Below, piece by piece: positions 8,130 through 16,516 of a stretch of DNA of 18,973 nt. The notes beneath the pieces are model-generated. The model worked only from the letters and a program-made list of their open reading frames with translations. It did not search any database and was not told the origin of the DNA. Origin of the DNA: Bisporella sp. PMI_857 (Eukaryota > Ascomycota > Leotiomycetes > Helotiales > Helotiaceae). The stretch lies in contig JAJSPD010000217.1 in assembly GCA_021307315.1 (NCBI GenBank), positions 1 through 18,973 on the forward strand, given 5' to 3'. A program made the position numbers and the translations under genes. Numbering within the stretch: position 1 is the first letter of the stretch; every line of letters starts with the position of its first letter.

Positions 8130-9455
8130 GCAGAAGCAGTCGTGATAGTTTCAGTTAAATTCCACAACCATACAAGCCCAACACAATACGTCCTCCCCAC
8201 AATCAAGCCAACAAAGCGATTCTCCTCAGCCGAAAATGGATCAATGGCCGTAGGCATGTCAGGCGTGATGTTTGCCGCAATTCAAATTATGGGACACGTC
8301 TCCTCACCCCATCACTTTCCGCAATTCGTCGCTGTGCCCTGCGCTAGGACAGCTCCTCCAAGCGGCGCAATAACAAACTGTGGATACCCAGTACTCAGAT
8401 TCGGCGCTACAGTAACACCGGGTATCGGCATAGTACTAGTGATAGTCCTGGCTTGTGGAGCGAGACAGAGAATTCTTCTATATCTTGCGTTTACGCCCTG
8501 GAGATTCCGGCACGCATAAAGAAGCCAGCTATTGTAATGGCAGACAGATGCATCTTCAAGGTTGTGCCTTGACTCAATGGAGGCGTAGGCTTCGTTGGAT
8601 TGAAATGCGTGAAGAGGTTGTCAAAGAAAGAGGGACATATTCCAATTCTTGGCTCGATTGATTCGCAGTCGGTGATGTTGTGATATCCAAGAGCGAAAGT
8701 AGTAGATAGCAAGTTGTATGCTAAAGCGAGTCCGTCACAACTATCACCTGCTTTAGTTGCATAGATGTTTCTGGACGCGTAAATCGGCGTTGGTTTGACT
8801 TTGGAAGTGTATAGATTTGGTAGGATGTCAGTTGGACTAATCAAGGCGAGTGTGCGCTGAGCCCACTCCATGATGATCTTGTACCTGTAATTATGGGCTG
8901 AGCATAGCTGGCTTGTAGTAGTTTGAGCCTGGCAAGGTAGTACTCGGTGTACAACCCTGTTTTGGCATCATTGATATGTCGCTTACTACGGTAAAGCTGT
9001 CGATGATCTCTTCGATACATTAGCGATTTCCTTGTTCGGATAGAGGCTAAAATTTGAGATGAGATAGATCTGGGTGAACTTACATTGCAGTACTTCCCAG
9101 AAAAAGAATCTTTCACACTTGTTTCGTTTCAGCCGGCCCAGATGCTGCCTCCAATATTTGTTGGAAGTGCATTTGACAAGCTGAAATCTTCTCACGAGTT
9201 CAACACAGTGTCAAACCACTGCTCGAGAGATCGATGATACCGCAAGTCGCAAACACATTCCAGGATTTCAGCCCCCAAAGACCCTCGCCACGCCGCGCTT
9301 GCGAACCACCTGAGGTAATTGTCGTATTATATGACTCCAGTAAGCGCAGTCTTGCACTTATCAGACAGTTCCCCCATATCTTCGAGAAATGGTAGTACGT
9401 ACTACCGGAAGCTAACAAAATCATGGTACCCAGTGGTATTTTGCGATCTTCCAAG
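8130..9455 (-). pseudogene. Multi-LysM protein remnant with three LysM domains
   Basis: Reading the minus strand and moving between frames gives a recognisable fungal multi-LysM protein. A Cys-rich N-terminal region comes first: LSDKCKTALTGVI (about 9340-9390), CVCDLRYHRSLEQWFD, then SFSGKYCN. LysM1 follows (about 8630-8770, YATKAGDSCDGLALAYN), then LysM2 (about 8460-8615, NEAYASIESRHNLEDA...CRNLQG), then LysM3 (about 8175-8330, NCGK...GEETCPII...GRTYCVG). LysM binds chitin oligomers; secreted fungal LysM proteins often act on the fungal wall or hide chitin from hosts. At least three frameshifts and several stops break the frame. An intron is still visible: GTAAGT at 9083, branch-like GCTAATG at 9018-9024 and AG at 9009-9008 (76 nt), splicing YCN in frame to IIDSFTVV. 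The remnant is therefore not a retrocopy. It follows the GH55 remnant with no room for its own promoter. Confidence 0.8.
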
Positions 9456-11125
9456 CCACGCCAGGATTTATGAAAGGAATCTATTGACATTATCTTTTGT
9501 GTATGTTGGGTCCTCTTCTAGGCGACTGACCGCCCCGACCACTGCTTTGGGGTTACAAGACTGTAGACTTATATATTATGAGACTCTTCTGTTCCAAAGC
9601 CTTGAGCTTAAAAGATGTTCCTCTTCAGACACTCTTGGGAGTATTTTGACAACCAACACAGTACACTTCTTCACTAAGGCTGTAAATACTTGACAAGTCA
9701 ATGATTCAAACTACCTAGGAGACAGTGCATAGCAAGTCGCAAGTGGCGCAATCGCCGAAGCTTGGATTGTTTGAAAAATTATTGAAAGCTTTACCGAAAG
9801 CTGGAGGATCAATTGAGTAATAGGGTGGATATTCGGCTTAGGTCATGCCTATTAAGGCATCCTTGGCTTCCGTAGCCAACTTCCCCAAAATGTACGCATA
9901 CATGTAATTTCGTTATGTCTGCAAATTTCGAATCTTGGCCTATGATCTTAAATCCTATGGAACTTTGATCGTGTCGATAATCACATAAACTTCAAATGGG
10001 AAGGACGCGATGGAAGGCATATTAGAGGCCGAAGCCAGGATAGTATTTGGGGTTATTTCGGGTTATTGTGTCATCACTGACCCCTCTCCTTCCGGCCTGA
10101 GAGCCGTAACGTTAATAATCTACGACATTCTGATGTTGTCGTACTTGGCGCGTCTGTGGGCAAAAAGGTTGTTTCTCACCGCATATGCAGTTTGGCTTGT
10201 CAGGGAAGCAGAATGGCTCATGGCAGGGATATTTTGCGCATTGAGTGGTGACTTACTCGACGCAATGTGGACCATGCCGAATCCACAGCTGTCGATGCAA
10301 ACCTCACTGCTATTTGACATGATAACTAGCGAGAGAAAGCTGTCATAAATTACCGTAGGCACATTAAAACCCCCCATGTTTTGGAGAATCAATAATGCTG
10401 AGTTCTCAGCAAATATTGAGGTGTTCATGCTGATGGGAGTGTTGGCAATTACGGCATCGGCCAAAATGAGACATCCCGCCCGCTGGCTAGTACGTCCTAC
10501 ACCGCCGGCCCAATTGAATATAGCGAGTCAGTGATTTTCCTTTGAAAAATCCAGGTCAAAATACCACTTAATCCGCCAACAAGCTTTATACCTTGGCCAC
10601 AAGACTCGATAACGACATCAAAGAAAACCTCCACTTCTATTCTCCATGAGGGTTCCTTGAGGATTAATGAGTTCGCGCCGAAATCATATGGCGAACTACA
10701 GAATTTACACTTACCTGTTAATTATTGCCATTCGCAAATTACGTATAAACTCAGTGTTTTCGAGTGATTTGCTTTGGGCAACTTGCCAATAAATAACACA
10801 AATCTCTGCGAAGAAATTGGCTTGTCTGATATCGATTTTGAAGTTTCGTACAGACCGAGGGAATTGTTTTGGTTTACATACCTAGCGGCGAAAGAACTTC
10901 AGTGTAATGTCTACAAAAAATGAAGGAAGATATCTGACCCACCATTCTTATCGAGCTATAAGGCAATATAGTACTTCCGCAAAAGCATTTGCTTTGCTCT
11001 GTGCCGATGGCACGGTCATCACGATAGATCACCGAACTCGGTCAGCTAGCCTACGGCAACATTTCGTCCTTCTAGTATTGGGCTGAAAGTTTATTGATGG
11101 GCCGGAGAACACGATGTTTTATGAA
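9456..11125 (-). pseudogene. GH55 beta-1,3-glucanase remnant (double beta-helix fold)
   Basis: Minus-strand fragments occur in the order of fungal GH55 enzymes, which cleave beta-1,3-glucan outside the cell. They are: the Asp-Asp of the first GDGVTDDT-like block (about 11013-11031); SVRNFKIDI and WQVAQSKSLENTEF (about 10745-10850); DVVIESCGQGIKLVGG (about 10580-10625); LILADAVIANTP, FAENS and CGFGMVH (about 10270-10475); NNLFAHRRAKYDNI and IINVTAL (about 10090-10170); SKFADITKLHV (about 9890-9930); the late block EYPPYYSIDPPAFGKAF (about 9785-9835); and DNVNRF (9471-9494). About 50 residues are missing between MENRSGGFL and DVVIESC, and roughly 130 between GYGSQG and EYPPYY, besides frameshifts and stops. 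A possible intron spans 10714-10656 (GTAAGT...CAAG, 59 nt). The native signal peptide is not recognised. The remnant reads on into the LysM part, so a GH55-LysM fusion is possible. Confidence 0.8.
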
Positions 11126-11730
11126 CGTACTCATCTCTTGGTGGGCCCAGGTAATCACGGTGTGTGATTCCCAGGAGTATATGTTACAAACCGTATGTAG
11201 GTCGCACTCTTCTCCACTTTCTTTCATTCTGCACAGTTTGTTACCAAAGACAAAGTTGGCCTGGTGGCTCGATATACTGATCTCCTGATAACATGCACGT
11301 AGTAATCTTCCCGGATTTCAGGATTGAATTTGGGAGATATGGGCGATTTAGGATGGGCTAGTACTTAGTGTCTGTAGCACATTATACTACAACCTTTTTT
11401 GGTCTGATTCATAGTTTCGTTGTTATATAATAATGGCTCGTGCGTAAGATACAGCAGTAATAAGAAAATATAAGCTACTCAGGCATACTTTAAATTGGTC
11501 AAGTTTCATTGCCCCCTATTTTGAGAACGAAATAAGCATTTATGAGCAGACACAAGAGAAACATCTCAAAGTCAACTATTAATGTGTTCAACGATGCGCC
11601 AACACCACTTCCCATCTCTACAGCAATTCGCTTCCTCTATGGTGGGACGTGAGAGTTGCAGTGGAGCTGTGGTCTGGTTCCAGCAGCTTTCTCTCGCTTT
11701 TAGTTATGGGGACCCATCTGCGTTTACTTA
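11126..11730. other. Spacer between GH55 and ankyrin remnants, no gene supported
   Basis: No recognisable domain on either strand. The start of the GH55 gene (signal peptide) and the last exon of the ankyrin gene would be expected here, but neither can be identified. The 64-codon plus-strand frame at 11094-11288 has no motif. Confidence 0.5.
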
Positions 11731-12772
11731 CCATCCTTTCCGTTGAATATGTCCATTTCCTTTATTCGAGTTTTTCAAAAATTCCTTGCCATTGATGAAT
11801 AAGTCATCAGCGGTAAATCCCCAGTGGTTTTGTGTTACTATTCAGGTATCCTTCGGTGTGCAATAGCTAGCTAGGTGGTGCAGCGCTATATTGCCGTGTA
11901 TATCCGTGGCTAAAACAGTAGGGGGCGGTTTGGGGGAGAGGAGATATGAGGCCGTAGCTAGTTTGGCGGAAGCTTCTGATTCGTCCACTTCTGAAGCCGT
12001 GGATAACGGCTTCGTGGAAACGACGGGTCTTTTATTGCGAGCAGGATCCTAGTGGTTCATTCGGCGAGGTGGCAGGCATATGCCATGGATGGATTAATGA
12101 ATCTTTGTGTATTTGGAAATGGTTTGACTTTAATTACTGGGGAGGCACGCAATGTGGAGAAGTGTATGATTGAAAGTAGTTGTTCCTGCAGATGATAGAG
12201 GAGAGTTTGCTTCGACTCTTTGAATTAACCGAAGGTCATGTTTTGCAATGGCAAGGTGCAGAATACGAATATTAAACATCTTGCTGCGGATGGTGTGATC
12301 CGCGAAAGGGGCGAGAGCTTGGTACGCGGACATCTTGTCAGGGGTTATCACGATAGTAGCCATGATTGGATTTAGACAACATTTAACCGAAGCTAGTGGA
12401 AAGATGTTGACGCTGAAGCCTTCACCGGCAAGGCATTTTGCCATTGAAATATCGCCCTTCCCAACGGTTATGTGCAAGGGGGTAGGTGGCGAAAGGCATG
12501 ACATGTTTGGGTACGATTAAAACGTAGACCAGGATACCATGACCTATCCACGGAGGCGAAGTGTCTGAAGTATGGAAGATAGGGCTGTTCATGGTTAGCA
12601 ATCTGTCCTATCGCTGCTTCATCGAATATGTGATTTGTGTCGAAGGCCTTCGCCAAGCGACGAAGCCCTGGTTGTGGTAGTCCTCCTGCTCCTGGCCTAA
12701 AGCATTGAGAATATCATTCCGCAGAAATAGGTCACAGTTACCAGGGGCATCGCGAAGGGTTGAATCCGTCAT
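11731..12772 (-). pseudogene. Ankyrin-repeat protein remnant
   Basis: The likely original start is the ATG at 12772-12770 (MTDSTLRDAPGN...). One frameshift at about 12690 leads to LAKAFDTNHIFDEAAIG (about 12605-12660), another to the ankyrin core TPLHITVGKGDISMAKCL (about 12430-12485), then ILHLAIAKHDLRLIQRV (about 12210-12265) and TLLHIACLPS, which meets a stop at 12130. In another frame VLATDIHGNIALHHLAS (about 11860-11910) and NHWGFTADDLF continue the repeats to GTAAGT at 11731, a probable intron donor. Ankyrin repeats bind partner proteins; many fungal copies are stand-alone proteins of unknown role. There is no signal peptide, so the product would have been intracellular. At least three frame breaks make it a pseudogene, unless they are assembly indel errors. 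Confidence 0.7.
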
Positions 12773-13539
12773 GTTGTGTGACAAACAGAAATATCTCGCG
12801 TGCGCTTGGAAAACAAGACAATGCTGCTGGCTCAGTCGATATATTAAGCACTAGATCAAGTAATTACAAATATGTGCGCATGCCGCTGGCGAGGCAGGCG
12901 TAATTAGATTGGCATAAAGCTGTGGAATTATTGATTGGTGTGAGGTGAGTTACTCCACTTTATGGACTGTTCCATGTCTACTAATCAGAAAAAGTTACTC
13001 CCATGAATAACTCTCCTAATGTGCAGCACTGAATCCGAAAATATCCTCGTATTTAATGATTTGCATGCCATTCATCATATTTGGAGAACGGGAATGCTAT
13101 ATAAAAAACTAGCGCGGCAAACCCACATCGGGACCAACTTGTTCCAAGAAATTTTTCAGAATAGCAGGTAGCGTTTTGATTTTGATGTAGTTTCTTCGGA
13201 AACCAGAGTCAAGGATTCTTCCTATTATTAAGCCCTATTCTCATCGCGGCATCCAGAGAATGAAGTTTGTCCTGCAAACTCTAAGGGTTAGGGTGATCAG
13301 GTCCAAAGAAATTCTCATATCCTGTGCTTTCTTTCCCTAGGAAATCTTGCACAAGTCTCTTCCCATTGTGTTTCTTCTTTCCAACCAGGTAGAGAAAGTT
13401 GTCAAGCCGCATTTAAATATGCTTGGTACAGACTTTCTTCGCTGGTTACCAGTGTCTAGATGGCTGAGTAATTCTTATACCTGTCTCCGACTCGGTAGCG
13501 GACGTGCTGAAGAAAAAGTAAAGATCAGTGTATACAATT
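12773..13539. other. Unassigned intergenic stretch
   Basis: A TATA-like TATATAAAAAA lies at about 13098. Minus-strand words at about 13280-13300 (FGPDHPNP) recall TPR/kinesin-light-chain repeats, but nothing continues them. No gene is supported. Confidence 0.4.
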
Positions 13540-13559
13540 AGAGTAATTACTCTAGAGTA

Positions 13560-13614
13560 ACGTAATCCACAAGCGAGTGGTCAACACAAGCGAGTGGTCA
13601 TATTTTTCTTGGCA
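13560..13614 (+). repeat. Left TIR with two 16-bp direct repeats
   Basis: It begins ACGTAATCCACAAG right after the TA and ends TTGGCA. Inside are two copies of CACAAGCGAGTGGTCA (13568-13583 and 13585-13600), spaced 17 bp apart, each with the dyad CCAC/GTGG or near it. They are probably transposase binding sites. No CpA site in it has been mutated. Confidence 0.92.
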
Positions 13615-13664
13615 CAACTCAAAAAGTTAAATAACACAACAATTAAACAATTAATTAATTATAG

Positions 13665-15320
13665 CTATTCAGATTCGAAATTTCCAAGTTCTACTTTAAT
13701 ATTTTGACACGTTCGTACGTTATGACCAAATTCTCCGCACGATTTACAACGTCGTTGTTGTAGTGCGGAAACCTTCGTACGACTACTACTTTCGGCTAAA
13801 TCAGTCTGTAATTGCGTATTAACGTCATTTTGAGCCTGAAAGTCTTGTGCATCTCGTAAACTAAGTGATCCTCTTTTTTGAATTCGACGCTTTTTCGTAC
13901 GACGACGCCGACTAAGTTTATTATTTGCTTTGCGCAATACGGCGTTCTCTTCGCGTAACAAAACTAATTCGTGAATTGCACGCGTTGCACTTTTAGCAAA
14001 CTGATCTACACTTGACAAAAGCGCAGTTGGCGAGCTATTTTAATGTCGTACGATCTTTTCTTTCACATATTTAGTATGTAATTGCGTTTCGATTACGTTG
14101 TGCGGCGTTTTTGGCTTTTAAGCTGAAAGCAAGCTAGACGAAGTTGTCGAAGAAGTTGGAGTAGAAAGTCTAATATCAAGCTGTGAAATCACATAATTTG
14201 GATCGTACGATACAAGCCTTGTTTCGCGAAACCCTTTTTAAATATTTGATTCTGTTATTGTTGTACGAAATGCAGTGTAAAAAGCTGGAAAAAAGTCTTT
14301 TTTAGAAATGTGTGTTATATGCGCACGCATTAATTTTTCAATTTCTGTACCGTACGAACGTTTTAACGCGCGGAAACACTTAATATCAAGTAGCTGAAGC
14401 TTGTGAGATGAATGTGCAAGCATACACAACGTTATAATATTGTGTTCTTTGCAATAAAGCTCAAATTCGGTCGAATAATAGCTTTCGTAACCGTCAAGAA
14501 TAAAAAGCCGATATACACTTTTCGTACGACGTTTTGTATGCTGATCAAAGTGCTGAATCTAATCTAAACCGCGTTTATTTGTTGTTCAACTATTTGCTGT
14601 AACTGCAATTACTTAATCGTCCGGCAATTGACTGTTTTCGTACTATGACGATAAATGGGTTTTACTTGCAACAATAATATATAGCGGTAGCGCATAGCCG
14701 TACGAACTAACACTTTGAATAACTGTAATTTATTCGCGGTTTCTTTGTTGTACAGTTCGAAGTTTATTTTGCCGTTTAGCGCTTGTTACAACTATTTCGG
14801 ACGAAATTTGGCCTATTAAAAACCCAGTCTTGTCAAAGTTGTATATATCTTTTTCGTTGATTCCGTATTTGTCAATTGTGTTTCGTACGAGCCGAAACTA
14901 CGCGTTATATACGTTCGGATTTTCGCATTTAGCTTTTTGATAATCAATTTTCCGATTAAAACGCGTCCGAAGCTTTAGTTGTCGTCGTACGAAATTTGAA
15001 GTCTAATTTTTGCCGACGCGTTTTGCGTTTCGTTCCGCAAACAATCGATTTGCTATATCTTTAACATTGCTTATTCGAGGAGGAAACGATCGCGAATTCA
15101 AGTCAAGAATATGTCGTACAATAGTTTCTTTTTCTAATTGACTTAATTTTCGATTTGCTGGTATAGTATTTTGCTTTGCGAGTGTTTTTCGAACTTAACG
15201 GCGTAATAATGTATTAGGCACATTATATATTCGTGCAATTTTAGCAACATGCATTCGAGGGTTATTTTGTACAGTTTGAACAGCTAAAAGCATGTCCGAT
15301 TCTTTCCACGTACGAACCAT
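13665..15320 (-). pseudogene. Fot1-like DDE transposase, 551 codons, full frame with RIP stops
   Basis: The frame runs from ATG (15320-15318) to the stop at 13665 with no indel. Domains: HTH_psq (residues about 1-45: MVRTWKESDMLLAV, ARIYNVPNTLLRR), then a CENP-B/HTH-like region. The DDE core comes next: DIYNFDKTGF, where families read DETGF, is the first Asp with the neighbouring Glu changed to Lys; FILDGYESYYS is the second, normally LDGHxSH, with His changed to Tyr; LQLLDIKCF, normally LQPLDV, is the third region. A coiled-coil basic region follows (LREENAVLRKAN) and a C-terminal zinc knuckle CKSCGEFGHNVRTC (about 13690-13750). Around ten in-frame stops replace Trp or Gln (for example KN*TSN, NA*FR, RE*ITV, RH*NSSPT), all explained by C-to-T or G-to-A. 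It would have cut and pasted the element at TA sites; it cannot be made now. Confidence 0.92.
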
Positions 15321-15362
15321 TTGTAGTTGTTGTATAATTGTTGTGTAAAGTCAAAAGTTTAA

Positions 15363-15417
15363 TGCCAAGAAAAATATGACCACTCGCTTGTGTTGACCAC
15401 TCGCTTGTGGATTACGT
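15363..15417 (-). repeat. Right TIR, identical to the left TIR
   Basis: The reverse complement matches 13560-13614 at all 55 positions by eye, including both 16-bp internal repeats, and is followed by TA. Confidence 0.92.
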
Positions 15418-15931
15418 TAAGTAATATTACTCTAACTCTAATCTAATAAAAAAGCTGTTACTCTAATCTAACTCTAATCTAATTTGATTACTTAAATTTT
15501 ATTAGAGTAATTAAAGTAACGACACGTGATACCGGAATATTGATTTTCCGGTCAGTACTAAGCCTAATTAAGGCTAGTATATTTAAATAAGCGGGTTTCG
15601 GCACGGATAAACTCTTATTTCCGAACTTCGGCTTAACAAATTTTCGACTTTTCTAGAAAAATCTTTGAATTTCTAATAGCTTTATTAATAACAATTTAAT
15701 TATTAAAGCATTTTATCGAAAAGTTTCTACCTAGTTCTATACTTATAAATCACTATATTAATTTCTAATCTATAGAATTCAAAAGTAACCTTTAGATTCT
15801 TTTTTATTATTATAAAAAGTCGAGTTTTTAAATTGTTTATAATTTTTTTTTTAATTAAACACAACTACTTATTATAACAACTCTATTAACGTTTTTATAT
15901 AAAAATTCTTTATACTTTGCTTTTATATAAA

Positions 15932-16313
15932 ATGCCTTATCAAACTTCAAAAAAAACGAATCAAGAACAAAATCAAATTGATTTTGTTTTAGAGCCGATT
16001 AATTTACAACCTCCTTGCTTTAAATATAAGTTATTTGAAAAAGTTTTAAATCCTATTCAAGAAAATATTAATAAGCCAAAAACTTGCACAATTAAGTGCC
16101 TTTATAAAGATTGCAAATAAGTTATAAAATAAAATTATAAAACTTTATAATAATACTATTATAGTAAAAAATATTTTAATCAAAAACTTTATAAGTCAAC
16201 AAGTAATTATTTAAGTCATTATCGACATACACATAAAGCTTTTAATTTAAAAAGAGCTTTAGTAAGCGAAAAAAGTAAGTTTTTATTAAAGTATATTAAA
16301 AACAAAAACTAAT
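15932..16313 (+). pseudogene. hAT-like transposase N-terminus with BED zinc finger, RIP-damaged
   Basis: The frame starts at ATG 15932 (MPYQTSKKTNQEQNQ) and stays in one frame to the LTR at 16314. A BED-type finger is visible: Cys pair in CLYKDCK (about 16096-16116) and the His pair in YKSTSNYLSHYRHTHKAFN (about 16188-16245), which matches the TSN.L.H....H pattern of hAT transposases. Several stops between the Cys and His pairs sit where Trp codons would fit, as RIP would cause. The finger would bind the subterminal repeats. The catalytic part is absent, being displaced by the gypsy insertion. The very low GC here reflects RIP. Confidence 0.6.
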
Positions 16314-16516
16314 TGTCACGGCACGTAAAATAAAAGCAACGGCTCAAAGTAATACGAGTAAAAATCGAGAATAATAAAACTACAGAACTATAGAAGTAAA
16401 AAAAGAAGCCTATATACAGGAGTTCGGATCACGTAACGTGCTACGCGAGTGTCCCCACGAGTGCCTTACAGGCCGTCAGGCCTTATAGAAGCCGTAAGCG
16501 CGCCAGCGCCGTGACA
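16314..16516 (-). repeat. 3' LTR of the gypsy element, 203 bp
   Basis: Bounded by a perfect 9-bp inverted repeat, TGTCACGGC at 16314 and GCCGTGACA ending at 16516. The interior half next to the coding region is GC-rich. The polypurine tract adjoins at 16517, which fixes the orientation. The flanking pentamer on the left is CTAAT; its partner would be beyond the window. Confidence 0.88.

Larger units (their letters stand above)
13560..15417 (-). mobile_element. Complete Fot1/pogo-type DNA transposon, 1858 bp, RIP-inactivated
   Basis: It has perfect 55-bp terminal inverted repeats (13560-13614 and 15363-15417), a TA target duplication (13558-13559 and 15418-15419) and one transposase frame on the minus strand (15320 to 13665). 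TA duplication, length near 1.9 kb and a psq-HTH plus DDE transposase define the Fot1/pogo group of Tc1/mariner-like elements. It sits in the subterminal region of the hAT-like element, so it is younger than that insertion. Confidence 0.93.
13540..16313 (+). mobile_element. hAT-like DNA transposon, 5' part, split by a Fot1-like insertion
   Basis: If the Fot1-like insertion (13560-15417 plus one TA) is removed, the left end AGAGTAATTACTCT (13540-13553, a perfect palindrome) joins a subterminal region with three copies of CTCTAATCTAA (15436-15446, 15461-15471, 15472-15482). These clustered subterminal repeats precede an AT-rich leader and a BED-finger frame at 15932, an arrangement usual for hAT elements. 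The right part is cut off at 16314 by the gypsy LTR, and its rest is presumably beyond the window, so the terminal repeats and 8-bp target duplication cannot be checked. Confidence 0.5.

Noticed and set aside
8142..8519. 125-codon plus-strand open frame
   Set aside because: It is the antisense shadow of the LysM2/LysM3 remnant, whose minus-strand translation has family motifs. The plus-strand protein has none.
9018..9083. Alternative 37-nt intron ending at TTTTAG (about 9047)
   Set aside because: Too short for a fungal intron and it does not restore the LysM frame, whereas the 76-nt version does.
10010..10348. 112-codon plus-strand open frame with hydrophobic stretches
   Set aside because: It is antisense to the GH55 remnant, which carries family blocks such as FAENS and NNLFAHRR on the minus strand.
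13283..13296. Telomere-like TTAGGGT within CTAAGGGTTAGGGTG
   Set aside because: Barely two units, with no array; not evidence of an internal telomere repeat.
13280..13300. TPR/kinesin-light-chain-like word (FGPDHPNP) on the minus strand
   Set aside because: Only a few residues fit and neighbouring sequence shows no further TPR units, so chance is the simpler explanation.
13347..13541. 64-codon plus-strand open frame
   Set aside because: No recognisable motif and no supported start; it ends at the edge of the hAT-like element.
13568..13600. Direct repeats resembling a short CRISPR-like array
   Set aside because: Only two 16-bp units with a 1-bp spacer, mirrored in the other TIR; they are transposon-end repeats.
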